Assembly: GCA_033439295.1 (NCBI GenBank)
Contig: JAVTLE010000014.1
Location: forward strand, 3,348,001-3,412,000
From: Deuterostichococcus epilithicus
Lineage: Eukaryota; Chlorophyta; Trebouxiophyceae; Prasiolales; Stichococcaceae
Direction of reading: 5' to 3'
DNA: 64,000 bases
This document shows positions 1 to 12,321 of the stretch, piece by piece; the first letter of the stretch is position 1; each line of letters opens with the position of its first letter. Both the position numbers and the translations under genes were made by a program. The notes under the pieces are model-generated. The model had not been told where the DNA came from, ran no database searches, and worked only from the letters and a program-made list of their open reading frames with translations.

Positions 1-320
1 GTGTTGCATCTCCGACACAACTAGTTTACACGATAACAGACGCAGTATTGTGCTTCAGAGTGAACTGCACACAGCAAGGTTTCGCATTCCGAGTAGCATC
101 GGCTGCCGCACTCACGCCTTGTTGGCAAGTGGACGTTGCCACCAGTTTTCATCTGCCAGCCACTGGCCTGTGAGCTGGGATCGCAAGCAAAGAGCCTTGC
201 TGGGTGGTTGCAAGTCGACAGCAGCTCAGTCAATATCGTGAAGGCCTGCGAAGCTGCCACCTGGGGTGTTGGATCCGGGCCAGGCCTGGCTGCCTGGCGG
301 GGTCTCACGGCGCCAGCACC
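1..320. other. 5' flank of VPS24 gene, no gene seen
   Basis: No coding exon could be supported here. The stretch lies directly upstream of the VPS24 start codon and should hold its promoter and 5' leader. I see no clear TATA box or repeat. Confidence 0.5.
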
Positions 321-1891
321 ATGTTCCCAGAGAAGGGAAACATCTTCTCCAATATCGCCGGCGTCTTCCAGAAGAAGCCAGAACCCCGTGAGTAACTATC
401 AGTGCGGGCAGATCTGGTCCATCGAGCTTCTGCGATCCGCCGCACCTGCGCAGGTCCTGGGCCATGCTTCTGCGTGTTGCTGGAGGGCGATCGATCAGTG
501 CAATTCTGCTGCCGGTGCAGGTGAGCTGGTCAGGAAATGGCAGGCCATGCTGCGGAAGGAGACGCGGGGTATGGACATCCAGATCCGGGATATCCAGCGG
601 TGCGGCAATCCGGCACCGCGAATGCTACAGCGCCCTTGCGGTGCATGGGCAACTGCAGCATGCTGCTTGGCGAATGCATAATGCACACTCGATAACCGAG
701 AAGCCGAGACGTCGAGAGATCTTACCCCTCTGGAGGATGTACTGGACTCTTTCCTACATCTGCGCAGGGAGGAGAAGAATGCGCAGAAGCAGGTGAAGGA
801 GGCAGCCAAGCGCGGCGACGTTGCGTCGGCGCGGCTGCTGGCGAGGGAGCTGGTGCGCACTCGGAAGGCGACGACGCAACTGTACACGCACAAGGCGCAC
901 ATGATCGCCATGGGCACGCAGCTGCAGGAACAGCTGGCCATGGTCAAGGTGCGTCGAGGCAGCGCTGTTGTAGGCAGACCTTGCCGGCGGGGGGCAGCCG
1001 CTGCGCAGCTCGGAGGGGAGGGGAGACATTTGACGGTCCATTGACCATTGTCGAATATTAGAACAGCGAGAGCACTATCAAAGGCGTGGGGCTCCCAACG
1101 GCTGGCAGCCGCGGCGGCTCCCTTCCTATGCACAGCTTGGAGGCGAGTCATCCATCAAGTGTTACCGCGCAATGCTGGTGTCTGCAGGTGGCCGGCACGT
1201 TGTCCAAGTCCACTGAAGTCATGAAGCTTGTCAATGACATGATGAAGGTGGGCTTCTGATGCTACTCACGTGTTGCTGTTGCAACCTGGGATGTCGCCAG
1301 ATGATGCCTAGCTGCAGTACCTCTCCATTCTTGGGCCATGTGAAAGCAATGTCAGACAGACTCTGGCGGCCCTCCAAGATGCCACACCCGAGATGCAGGC
1401 CAGCCGGCTGAACCAGACAATGATGGAGATGTCGAGGGAGATGATGAAGGCAGGCGTCATTGATGAGATGATGTCGGACGCCATTGACGGCGCCATCGAC
1501 GATGAAGACATGGAGGACGAGACAGACGCAGAGGTCGATAAGGTACTTTTGGTGCTACCGATGGTGTTGACGCCTGAAGCATTGCATGCCTTCTGCGCTG
1601 GCTACCTGAGCTGTCCCGCCTGCGTCAGAGGGCGCACCATCTCAGTCTGAGCATCGGAGGTTTTGTGACGCAGGGCTTGTTGATGTTGTGCAGCCGTTGG
1701 GCAGCCGCGGCCGGCAGCATGAGATGTGGTGTCTGTCATGGCAGGTCCTCATGGAGATTGCCGGGGAGACGATGTCGCAGATGGCGGCGGCGCCCAAGCA
1801 GCGGCGGGAGCAACCGGCAGCGGTCGCGGCAGAGGAGGACACCGAGCTAGAAGACGACCTGCAGGCCCGCCTGGAAGCCGTGCGGTCATGA
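321..1891 (+). CDS. VPS24: ESCRT-III subunit VPS24/CHMP3
   Basis: Core ESCRT-III subunit that polymerises on endosomal membranes during multivesicular body formation and membrane scission. Six exons close in frame: 321-387, 521-599, 768-948, 1188-1247, 1360-1542 and 1745-1891, giving 238 residues, the usual CHMP3 size. The N-terminal half is basic and helical (ELVRKWQAMLRKETR, then IQIRDIQREEKN). The family segment VAGTLSKSTEVMKLVNDMMK-like follows, then MSREMMKAGVIDEMM. The C-terminal part is acidic, and the protein ends with DLQARLEAVRS, which fits a MIM1 motif for VPS4 MIT binding. The acceptor at 1359/1360 is the least certain junction, because the family is variable there. The start ATG at 321 gives the short lead typical of CHMP3. 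The downstream neighbour is convergent. Confidence 0.93.
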
Positions 1892-2405
1892 GGATGGCGC
1901 CAGAATACGGGATCCCTCACAGAGTGGCCTCCACGCCCCTTGCGAGATGTGCTGCCGCGATGTGGCTGCCATCATATCGCCGCCAAGCGGAAGGCGATTC
2001 CTATCGCTATCCACGACAGGTTGCCCACGTTGAGCACGTGGTAGCGCAGAAAGCTCGAAGTCTGTGCTCGTAATGCGGACGTCATTCTGGAGAGCCTCAG
2101 GTCTGCCAGTTGCATCACTGGACGGGTCAACTTTGACCTTGGGCGTCTTTCTCGCTGAGGAGACTGCCATGGTTTCGGAACAACTGCCGCTCCAGCAGCG
2201 CTGTATCAAAGAGGTTCGGTGACCTTCCCAACTATGAGAACAATCGGATGGGGGTACAGCTGTCCACGGCAATCGTGGACTGTAGAGATGATCTGAACAG
2301 ATGGGATCGTGCCAGGAATTGAAGGAGCTTCTTGAACCAAGAACAGATCTAAGAACGCAGCCGAGTGTGCCCAACCAAAGCTGTCTAGCCCCCACTGACG
2401 TCTGA
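1892..2405. other. Convergent intergenic region
   Basis: Region between the stop codons of VPS24 (+) and the importin gene (-). It should contain both 3' UTRs. No conserved exon or repeat was seen on either strand. Confidence 0.5.
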
Positions 2406-5400
2406 TCACATCTCGTAGGCAAGAAGCACATCCCCAGTCGCTTCCCCTCGCGCTATGTTTGCGAAATCTGTGACCAGGCCGACAAATCGCATCGACGGCA
2501 GTGGCGGCACCCGCGTGGCGATGCTGTAGAAGCGGCTGCAGTCCTCTGTCGAGACGTGGGGCCCCATGACGCCTGCAGTACAGGGATCGTGGTCAGCAGC
2601 CTGATATGCAGCCACGTTAATCTGCAATCACTTAACCCCTCAGGCCTGGCGCGGCGCACGTCAGACGATGACTGGCCGACCGCGCCGGAAGGCACAAAGG
2701 ACGGACTGCAGCGGGCTTTGAAGCTGCTGAAGCCGGAGGACGAAGTCGAGTGCTGTCGCGTACCTTGCAGCTGTGGGGACTGCAGGGCGGCCGCCAGCCA
2801 CGACCGGGCGGCCTCATGCAGTCCCGACGCCGCCAGCAGGCCGTGCAGCAGCATGGCCGCAGGGCGCATCAGGTTGCGCGGGCACGTCTCGCACAGTGCG
2901 CCCAGCAGGCCGTGCACCAGCGGCGACCCGCTCCGCGCGATGGCCGCTTGCAGCTGGCCCTGGTTGGCCTGCGGCGAGAGGCCCAGCTTTGCATGGGAAC
3001 GCTGAAACCGTGCGCAGGATGTGCTGGTTCCCGAGCTAGACAGCATCGCCGCGTGCCCTGCCCCGTGTGCCCGGCTGCTGCGCCACGGCGACCTGAGACT
3101 GCTCCGCCTGGGTGCTGCACCCAGTGGACGAGCTGGGACAGCAGGAGGCCAGCCTTCTGGATGCTCCAGGTGAGTACAGCGCTGTGCTGCCCTGGCCAAG
3201 AACCAGCACCCGCTGGTGGCACGTGCACGATCGCACCTGGTACTCTGGCGAGCCGTCGATGCCCGCCGACGCGGGCGACACCAGGTGGCCCAGCAACTCC
3301 AGCGCGGCCGACACTGGAGGCGCCTCCCTCACCTGCACCGGTCCACACACGTCTGGTCCACCTGTCGCTCGTGCACATCACCACACACGACGATGCCTGC
3401 GAATCTGGGCGGACGACGTTGCGCGCAGGAACCAGCCTAGTGCAGCGCGGCTGGCGGTGCGCCCGAGCCTCCATCAGGTGTGGCCTTTGAGCACTTCTGC
3501 AGACGGACGCAAGCGGGGAGGGAGCAACAGACCTGCAGCGAGGCGCCGGCCCAGGCGACGAGGACGGGCAGCTGCTCGGAGGGCAGCAGCGCACCGGGCG
3601 CCGCGCGCAGCAGCCCGTCTGACAGCTGGAAGAAGGCTGCCACACTGTCCTGCTCCTCCGACACCGCCTCCTCCTGGACGGGTGCAGGGAAAACGAGATG
3701 TGTGACATTTTTGGAGATTGAGGTGTGACCTTCAGGTAGAAGGAGCTGTAGCTGCTGGGCTTGGCAGGCGCCAACATGCTTGCAGCTGTTCCACATTTCA
3801 TGCGGCGGCTCGCCTGCCGCCGCAATCCGGAACGCTCGCTGCGCAGCACTTTTTGGGGGGGGGTCCCGCGCCCGAAAGCAGCCCTTGGCGATCAGAGTCA
3901 CCCCTGCCCGCACCTGGAAGACAGGGGCCAGCAGGGAGGCGGAGCTCATGAAGGCGCCGTGTAGCGCGGGGCGCGCCTCCGGCGCCTCTGCCACAAGCTC
4001 CGCCGCCGCCGCCAGCGCGGCAAGCGCCGCGGGGAAGCGCGTGGCCTGGAACACCAGGTCCAGGGCGGTGACCAGCGTCGGCAGCAGGCCCGCCACGCCG
4101 TGCTGCATGAAAGGTGGGGGCACACACGCGCCTCGTCAGCGCGCCGTTCGTGGCCGGCATCGGTGAGCGCATGCGTGCTGCAGGCTGCAGCGGCGCCAGG
4201 ACAGGGCATGCGTGGCGATGAGGCGATGTGCAAAGCGGCGTCAAAAGTGATCGTGGACCACGTTGCTGCTGTCCTCCGCCAGGCTGCGCAATGCACCGGG
4301 AAGGTGGAAGCAGCGAGCAGGCTGCGCACCTTGAGGGACCGCATGACATGACGGTACGCTGTGCACACCGCAGCGACCACCATCTCATGCGAGCGCCAGG
4401 CCTGCATCGCAAGGGTTTCGTGCTGACGCTGGGCCCTGGGCACCTTGCACTGCCCAGCCGCATTGTGATCAAGTCACACAGCAACACTGGCAGTCGTCCC
4501 AGAGGGTGGACAGCAGGAAACGGAGGCATCATTGGACAGGACTCCGCCGATGTCAGATACCCTCATGAAACAAAGCCCACCTGCAGCTGCAGGAGGGCGT
4601 CCATGGTGGGGTATGCCGTCTGCAGCAGCTGCACGGCAGGGTGCTGCTGCCCAGCGGCGGCAGCCCGCGCAAATTCCAAGTGCCGGAACACCGTCGACAG
4701 AATGAGCACCTCATCGGACACCGCCTGCGCGGCCTCTGCCCCTGGATGCTCCCCTGCGGTGACAGCAAGATGTCGGTCTGTCAGCGCCGGTGCCACCGCA
4801 TGTGAGCAGTTTTTTTGCCACACAGGTCTTCACGCCGCTAGATCGTCTTGGCACTGCACAGCCTCGCCTTGTGAAGGGGAACGGGAATTGGGCGTCATGC
4901 AGCAGCTGGTGCCGGCACCTGAGTTGTTGATGAGCTGCTGCAGCCGCTGCAGGGTGGGCGAGATGATGGTCATGCCGGCGGCCGCCGCCTCGCCCGGCGG
5001 CAGGCCGCCTGCCAGCTTTGCGAGGCCCTCGGCCACGGCCTGGACAGATGTGGGGTCAAACGTCGGCTACACATCATCTTGCAAATCGTACATCAGCTGG
5101 AGGCGTGGGTAATGGACAGCTCGCCCCAAAGCGTGCAAGGGCACAAGCAGAAGATTCGGCAGCCGACCTGCCCACGACAGCTTGATATTCCGGGGCACGA
5201 CGGAGCTCCCTCACGGGCCTGCAAGCGCAAGATCATAGGCACCCTGAACAAACGAATGAATCTGGTTCACCTGCCGGTCCTCCAGCGCCGTTATGTGCGA
5301 ATCCGATGCAGCTGCCGTCAGCGCGGCGTCCACTGCCGGCGCCAGCGACATGACTGTGGCCGAGCTCCGCAGCTGCGCACCGCAGCGCGCGCACATGGAG

Positions 5401-8400
5401 CGGAAGGCAAATGCCGCCTGATGGCCTGCCTGCAAGTGAATATTCAATTCGATGTTGCTTTGCATGAACAGAGGGCGCTGCGCACGCTTGGTCTGGTGCA
5501 GATCCTTGCCATTGACTACTCGCCAGTGCACACAGGCGAGCTGCTCCACTAGGAGCGGAGTCTCACCCTGGAGAACCCCAGACCTGCACAGAGGCGACCT
5601 CGTGCCCAGGCAGCTCGGTCTCACCTGCGTCAGCGACACTGTGCTGCATCAAAGAGGCCTCCGATCGGCTGGTCTCACCTCTGGCACCGCCAGCGTCTGA
5701 AGCAGCAGGTTGAGCGCGCCCTCCAAGGGGGCGCCCTGCGCATGAGCGAACCACATGGCGCAGGCGCCGACCAGCTTCGCCGTGGCCGCCGCCACGTATT
5801 CGTTGCTGCGGAAGCGGTGGCCACCGGGTTCTGCCGCCGACCCCGCGGGCCCGATCAGCTCGGCGAACAGCTCCCGCAGGTACTGGTTGGTCGCCGCCCG
5901 GTCCTGCTCCAGGGTGGGCGGCAGCTGGCCGTCCTCCAGGGCACGCGGCACTGCGTCCTCTGCAGCGACCCTGCCACGGGGACATCAGAGGGGAAAGTGA
6001 GCTTACTGGCGTCGCAGCAACGCCTCATGTCTGCTTGGGAGCTAGCCCAAGCAGCTGTCAGTCGAACTTTTTGATGTGGTAGGGACGACCGAGTCTGGGG
6101 TGACTGGCAACAGGACGCGCCGCGCCTCCCAGCGTGGAGGGCAGCAGCACTTTCAAAAGGGCCAGTGCCCGGAGGCGGGCAGCACCTGACTGCCAGCAGC
6201 GCCGCCTCTGCAGCCTGCCAGGTCTGCGCCTTCGTGAACGCATTGCCGCAGAACATGAGGTATTGCGCCCTCAGCACATTGTACGACGTCTCGAAGCCGT
6301 CCGCCAGGAGCTGCTCCCTGCACAAGAACAAGCAAATCCATCGACACACAAACCGCAGGTCTATCCATGAAAGGCGAATGTCAAGGGACGATGAACCACC
6401 TGTGACAAAGACGTGCAGAGGTGCAACGAGTAGTCGAGCAACTTCGCCGACAGGCATGCAACGAGTCATTCGTGCCGAAGAGCAGGTCAGTCCTGGGCAA
6501 GTCAGGGAGCCTCCCAAACTAGCCAACCTGAAGCGCAAGAACATGTCCTCGTCGATGGATATGCACTCCTGCCAGGTCGTGAAGTCCGAGGGGAAAGCCG
6601 CATGGCGCAGCAGCAGCGGCAGCAGCCGTGCGTACATGGGTGCCTGCAGCACATCGGGTTTCCCACATTCGTACCTGCAACCCCTTGCGGCATCACCCGT
6701 GACGGTGTCAGCTGCATTGGCTGTGGAATTTACCAGGCTTTCCAGAATGCGAGACCCTCATGCACGAGGTCTGCATCCCCACGCCACCAGCAGGAAGGCC
6801 GAGGCGCAGAGGCACTGCTGGCGACGAGGCAACACCACACACAGCATCGCACCGAGTGACGACTGTGCACCGCCTGCAGCCGTCTGACGCCGTCTCACCT
6901 GCAGCTGCGGGTGGCGGTCCGTCATGGCCACGTAGTCGAGGCAGGAGATGTACTCCAGGGCCGCGTCCGCGACAGAGCCCTCTGGCCGCTCCAGGCATTC
7001 CAGCATCATGTTGGCCAGCGGCACCGCCTGCGCGTGGCGTCAGGGGCAATTTGAAGGTGGTGATGTAATGGAGGTATCCCTGGTCGTGTACGCTTCGGGG
7101 ACACATACAATGCTCCTGGGGAGCCTGCTGGCGAAGGCTACCTCGAGCGCATGACCGTCCTGTTGTTTCGGGTCTGTGCTGGCTGCTGCCGCGCAGCTGG
7201 ATGTCCAGGCTGCAGGTCTTTCTCTTGAATCCAGGCAAAAGTAGCTGTGGGTGACGCTGTCGCGCTGATGCCAGGGGAGATGTCACGAGTTGACACCCGG
7301 TGCATTGCCAGGCCCTCCGCCTCGATCAACAGTTCCTGGTTGAAATCTTTTGCTCACCTCCTCGAGGCCGCCGGCAAAGGCGTCTGGAGACCGCTCCGCC
7401 ACGGCGGTGGCGGCAGTCGCCAGGCATCGAGCAAGCGCCTCGGCGTCAGGGCCGGAGATGCGGCCGTGCTGCCGCAGCAGGCCCTGTGCCGCTGCCCGCA
7501 GAGCTGCATCCTCTGCTGCGCTGTCGCTGCCGAACTTGCCGCTGCCTGTGCAAAGGACAGCACTGCCTGTGTAAGCCGCAGCACCGCCGACATTGATGGA
7601 CGAGTACATATCGCCAGGAGTAGCCTCTGATGGCGGCTCGCCGCACCAATCAGTATCAGTACATCAAGACAGACTGGGTGCTGCGCTCCGTCAGGCAAGG
7701 CACAGGTCGTCCACAAGGGCTTCAACAACAAGGAGATCTCCAACGATGTCACTAAGCGAGGGTTGTTGCGCACCGAAGAACATGCCGAGCGTCTCTGCTA
7801 AATCCTCCAGCAGGGCGGCGTTGTCGGAGCCGACCGCCGCCAGCAGCGCATCAAACAGCTGCCGGTAGCCGGCGTACAATTCGCCGGGCGAGACAAGCGC
7901 GACGCCGCCGCCGCCGACTGTCTCGAGCCCTAGCCACGCTTGGAAGCACTTGACGGCCGATGCTGCCGCCCGCTCGCCGCCTGCACCTGAGTTTGCCGTA
8001 TGAGTCGCCAGCCCTCCTGTGGTTCTGTACTTTGTGAAGATGCAGGAGTGTTTGGAATGCGTGCCAATCTCTCGCTCCAATCTCGTGCTCAGAACCGAGG
8101 GCATGGCCTCATGAGGCCATGAGTGGAAGAAGGTCTCCACCAGAAACTGGAGTTGAAAGCAGATCTCAACTGAGCATCAAAGTCCGTGCTACAAAAGTCA
8201 GGGAACGGCAAGCCTTCCGCTTGTTCAGATCACACCGAACTTGCCTGCAGCCTGCAGCGACTGGGGCAGCGCCACGCCTAACGTCCTTAGCACATCGTCC
8301 GACTGGCCAGCCAGCGCGCCGCATGCCGCCTGCCGCTGCTTCCCACCCATGTGCGTCTCCACTTCCTCTGCGACGGCCGTCAGCAGATCAATCCCCGCTC

Positions 8401-9303
8401 GCAGCATGACCTGCATGACGCAAGGCCCTCACCATTTCAATTGGATACAGCATCGATGCCATGAAGCAAGGTCCTCATTATTTTAATTTTGGATACAGAA
8501 TCGATCCCAAGATGGCACGATGCCAAAAGGCTGTTCACTGAATGCACTTCTACCGTTTCAGACCGCAGCATCTCCTTGAGTTTGTTCCAGCTTGCCAGAG
8601 CCACCGCAATGCCAAGACAGTCCTCCAGGACGTCTGGGTCTAAGTTGAGTGAGTGACAACACCACGTCGCCGCTGCCGCAGGCGTCCTGCGCCAGCTGCA
8701 CGGCCTGCGCCGTGAAGCTGCGCGCAGTTTCGGGCCCGCCGCGTGCGGCAATGGCGCCCAGCGCCAGGCACATCCGCTGCACCACCACCACCTCCGTCTG
8801 TGGCGTCGCCAGCAGCGCCTGGAACTTGCCGCTGCATGCAGAAGGAGAACTGGTTGTCAGCTGTTCGCGAGAGAGTGTGGTCTCTCGTGCAGCATGCCGC
8901 CAGAGGCCGCAAGCCTGGGTTGGCCTGCCTGAGGCACTGGCTTCCAGGCTAAGGCAATGAAATGCGTCCCCATGGTCTCGTTTTCATGATGACGGCATTG
9001 GAGGCAAGCAGTGAAGGGGCCGAGCGGGCACCTGACTGCGGTTGTGAGGTGCGCCTGGTCGTCCCGCGTCAGCTTCGGCCAGCTGTTGCGGACTTTGACG
9101 AGCACCATGTTGGCACCGAAGAACTGCAGCTGGCCGCCGTGCGCGGGGTCTAGCAGCGCGACGCCCGCCTCCCAGGCCGCGTCGCTGTCCAGGAACTCCA
9201 GGAGCCATTTGTTGGCAGCATCGCGGTGCGGCGCGGACGGCCCGTTGAGCGCATTGACCGCCTCGGACACCTGCTGCGTCGACGACTGGCCAGCGCCTGC
9301 CAT
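2406..9303 (-). CDS. Importin-beta family nuclear transport receptor (importin-13/transportin-3 type)
   Basis: HEAT-repeat nuclear transport receptor. The start ATG is at 9303. The first exon (9303 to about 9027) matches the Ran-binding N-terminus of the family, with KWLLEFLDSDAAWEAG and QLQFFGANMVLVKVRNSWPK. Further helical-repeat exons can be read near 8840-8640, 8620-8520, 8410-8225, 7985-7690, 7560-7345, 7020-6900, 6670-6520, 6320-6180, 5960-5690, 5410-5215, 5060-4925, 4755-4565, 4375-4320, 4100-3930, 3700-3500, 3340-3220 and 3170-2760. The C-terminal exon has PPLPSMRFVGLVTDFANIARG and ends LLAYEM at 2408-2406. The whole is roughly 1,000 residues, normal for the family. Importin-13 and transportin-SR/MOS14 are close relatives and I cannot separate them, so cargo (SR proteins or others) is not assigned. 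Interior exon edges are approximate. Confidence 0.85.
8415..8509. repeat. Two-copy tandem duplication in an importin intron
   Basis: Two imperfect copies of a 46-49 bp unit lie head to tail, at about 8415-8460 and 8461-8509. Both contain the words CAAGG, CCTCA, GGATACAG and ATCGAT in the same order. The second copy is more AT-rich. The repeat sits in an intron of the importin gene, just upstream (minus strand) of the exon ending near 8410. Confidence 0.8.
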
Positions 9304-9894
9304 GCTGAATGCTTGATCGCGTCAAAGAGCGTCTCGCCGGTGCGTCTCCGCTTTGCAGACCAGGTACCTCGAGACCAGTTCTCACGAATCCCTCCACTAT
9401 CGAAAGTATCAAACGCAGAGCATGCTGTCTAACCGCCTTGATGTGATATCAGGAAAGCTTTGCAAAGGCTGATCGGACCAGAATGACATGCGCCCAGATC
9501 AAGCACTGCTCGTGACTTCGTGTTGTAGCTCGATCCCAATTTGGTACTGGATCGTGGATGCTCTCCATGCCGCAGGCCTGCCAGGTTGATCCATTGCTCG
9601 CCACACAGGTGTGTGCAAGCAGCATTCTTGCATGCGAGTGACTTTCCCCGGCATGTATGCACCTGCGATGCACGTCATGCCAGATGCGTCATTGCTGTTT
9701 GCACGGATGTACCTCGCATAGGTCGCATATGTCGTAGACCGTGCATCAAGGCTGTGATTCGATGCATTTCAGTTGACGTGAATAGACGGGAGTGTTATTT
9801 TTGCGATTTGGATTGTGACGAGTACTGCATCACTGCGCGGCGGCCCTGCAACACTGCAAGCACTCTACACAGCGGCACGCTGAGGCTTTGATCG
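9304..9894. other. Divergent intergenic/promoter region
   Basis: Region between the start codons of the importin gene (-) and the SirB1-like gene (+). It should hold both promoters and 5' leaders. It is less GC-rich than the flanking exons. No coding exon, clear TATA box or repeat was identified. Confidence 0.5.
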
Positions 9895-11942
9895 ATGGCA
9901 ACCAGCAGAAACTTGTATCGCGGCCTGTCGCGCGTGGTCCACCTGTTCGAACGGGACCAGATTCCTCTGCGCGGCGTGGTCGGCCAGCCCTGGGCAGCGC
10001 CCACACCCGACAACATCGCGTACTTGCAGTCAGTTTTCCGCTCATCGGAAGTTTCTCATCCTCAGAATGTCGACGGTGGGGCTCGCTGGATTTACCAAGC
10101 CGTTATCATGCATGCACGCCTGATCCGCGCTGCCGCTTCACGCCGGCACCCGGGCATTGGACAACGAGTTCTGATGACCCTGCCCCCTGCACATCTGGGC
10201 ATGACACAATGCGTTTTGATGATCCGCAGATGGCATGCGCGCCCTCAGGCAGCTGCACGCCCAGCTGTCGGTCTTGACGGGTGCAGAGCAACCCACACGG
10301 CGGGTGAGGTTCATTATGCGGCAGCATGGACTTGTGTGGAATGAAGACCTACGTACAGGCATCGTAGACTCCGTGCAACCTGGTTGCCGGCAACCTGCAG
10401 GCGATGTCCATGTGGGCGAAGGCCGACCGGCGGCATTGGGACGTGCCGGCCGACCACCGCTGGGCATGCATGCTGTATCTGGGTGCCCGCCTGCTGAAGC
10501 CTCTGGAGATGGCCGAGGTTGCGGACGTATTAGAGGAGTCGCTTTTGGTGCGCCAGCAGTCGCAAAAGCCTGGATGCTGCTTTCCTTGAATCCTAGGTCC
10601 ATCAGCAGCTCTCAGACCTGTGACGTGCACATTCGTGTGTGCTGATGAGTGTGTGGCATGCAGGAGACGGGTCAGGCAGGCACAGAGTGCATCCAGCAGC
10701 TGGGGGAGCTGGTGGCAGAGGTGCAACAGGCTGCCCCAGCCGGCCTGTTTCCCACCAATGTGCAGCCCGGCCGCGGCAGTGCCGTGTCGGCGGCCAGGGA
10801 GGAGCAGCTGCGACACATCAGCACGGTGCGCCGGCAACGTGAAGCGCCAATGCTTGTTGGACTGACACACCGGTTGATGACGCGAAAGACTTGACGCCGT
10901 GCAATGTCATCACGGATGCCTGGCCACTGACCCGGCATGTACACCGGAGCATTGAACCTGGGCTGCGCACAGCGCACAGGTGCTCTTTGAGGACGTGAGA
11001 ATTGAACTGGACTGCGTCCGCTGTGCAGGTGCTGTTTGAGCAGAAGAGGTACAGGCAGACGCCCTTCGAGTGGGTGTACGATGGCTTGTCGCCGGTGCTG
11101 CTCGGCGACGTGCTCCAGTCCCGCAAGGGCCTCAGCATCGTGCTGGCCACCATATATGTGCTGGTGGCCCGGGACCTCGGCCTGACGCTCGCCATGGCGC
11201 CGGTGCCAAAGGCTGCTGCGCCCAGCCTCGCAGGTCAGTGACCAGGCTGTCTGTCTTGCAGGTGGGGCTCCTGCATCATGCAAATCCACACACGACTGTC
11301 TCGCAAGTGTTCATCTCCAAGTGTCCACCTACAGTAGCAGCAACGTCCGCGTGTGCATGGGAAGCAGGTACAGGTGTGCACCGGGTCAGCACGGTGGCCT
11401 CGGCGCCGATGCCGGCGGACTGGATGGTCTACTGCCCAGGTCAGGTGTTCTCCACTTGGCTTGTACTTGTGCCGTGTGACTTGCTCACATCTGTGCATGC
11501 TGACAGAACCCCCTATGCCAACAATGCAGTTTCAGCGACAGGACACCGCAACTGACACAGCCGGACTGCTGCAGGCTCCCCCATGCTGCGAGTAGACCCG
11601 CTTGACAAGGGCAAAGTATCAGAAGTCGAACCCAGAGACCCTGTGCACCAGGTGACGCCCTCGCCACCACACAGCTCTCTAGGAGTCGCTCAGCGTACCA
11701 GCATGTGAACTGCAGCAGCTTTGCATACTGCAAATGACTCGATGTAGGCCGCAGACTCCTTCATGGCGGACCCGCAGGTCAAGCCGGCATTCCACATGGC
11801 GGTGTGGGCCGAGCTGGCGCGGATCATGATGACGGCGCATCAGCGGCGCGGCGAGAGCGATGATGTGGCGCACTGGATGTATCAGCTGATGGCGCTGGAC
11901 TGTGACACGGCTGAGTGGCATCAGATATTGGAGCAGCAGTGA
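9895..11942 (+). CDS. SirB1-type transglutaminase-like core (Transglut_core2) protein
   Basis: The identifying exon (11029-11233) reads YDGLSPVLLGDVLQSRKGLS then IVLATIYVLVARDLGL, the conserved helix of the SirB1/Transglut_core2 fold. Other exons: 9895 to about 10050, 10230-10280, 10401-10547, 10664-10825, one ending at 11439, 11575-11651 and 11778-11942. The last three join in phase through WMVYCPG, LRVDPLDKGK and the C-terminal helix AFHMAVWAELARIM. SirB1 proteins usually carry PGHF followed by a strand with VDPF. Here the VDP part is kept, but the histidine position reads YCPG, so catalytic activity is doubtful. The N-terminus has LYRGLSRVVHLFERDQIPLR, with no obvious transit peptide. The first intron and the acceptor of the exon ending at 11439 are uncertain. 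Cellular role unknown. Confidence 0.72.
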
Positions 11943-12321
11943 GGGTTTCCAAGACTTAGGTGGCCCATAGACAGCCAATAAATAGATGGGCCGTTAACAA
12001 CATTACAAAATCGACTCGTACAAAATGGACTCGTAAACCTCGGCCTGCCGGACTTTTGATGTGCATTCTGTCTCCTGTGCTGTTCGAATGCCGACCACGA
12101 TGGGAAGCATGTGCATCGTCATTCATCAGGAATGCACACCCTTTCTAGCAGACGAAACTTGAACAATCTCCACATGATTGTCAGCCCCTCGTGAGTATTG
12201 CCATCTCCAAACTGCAGAACAAGGTCTGTTTGCAGAACGCATCTGCGGAGGCGGGTCCGCACCCATGACTGCATGAGTGCCGCCGACACCAGCTGCCATC
12301 AGCAGCTGCTGCTTGAGGCTT
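11943..12321. other. Convergent intergenic region
   Basis: Region between two convergent stop codons. It is AT-richer than the coding DNA and should hold the two 3' UTRs. No exon was supported. Confidence 0.5.
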
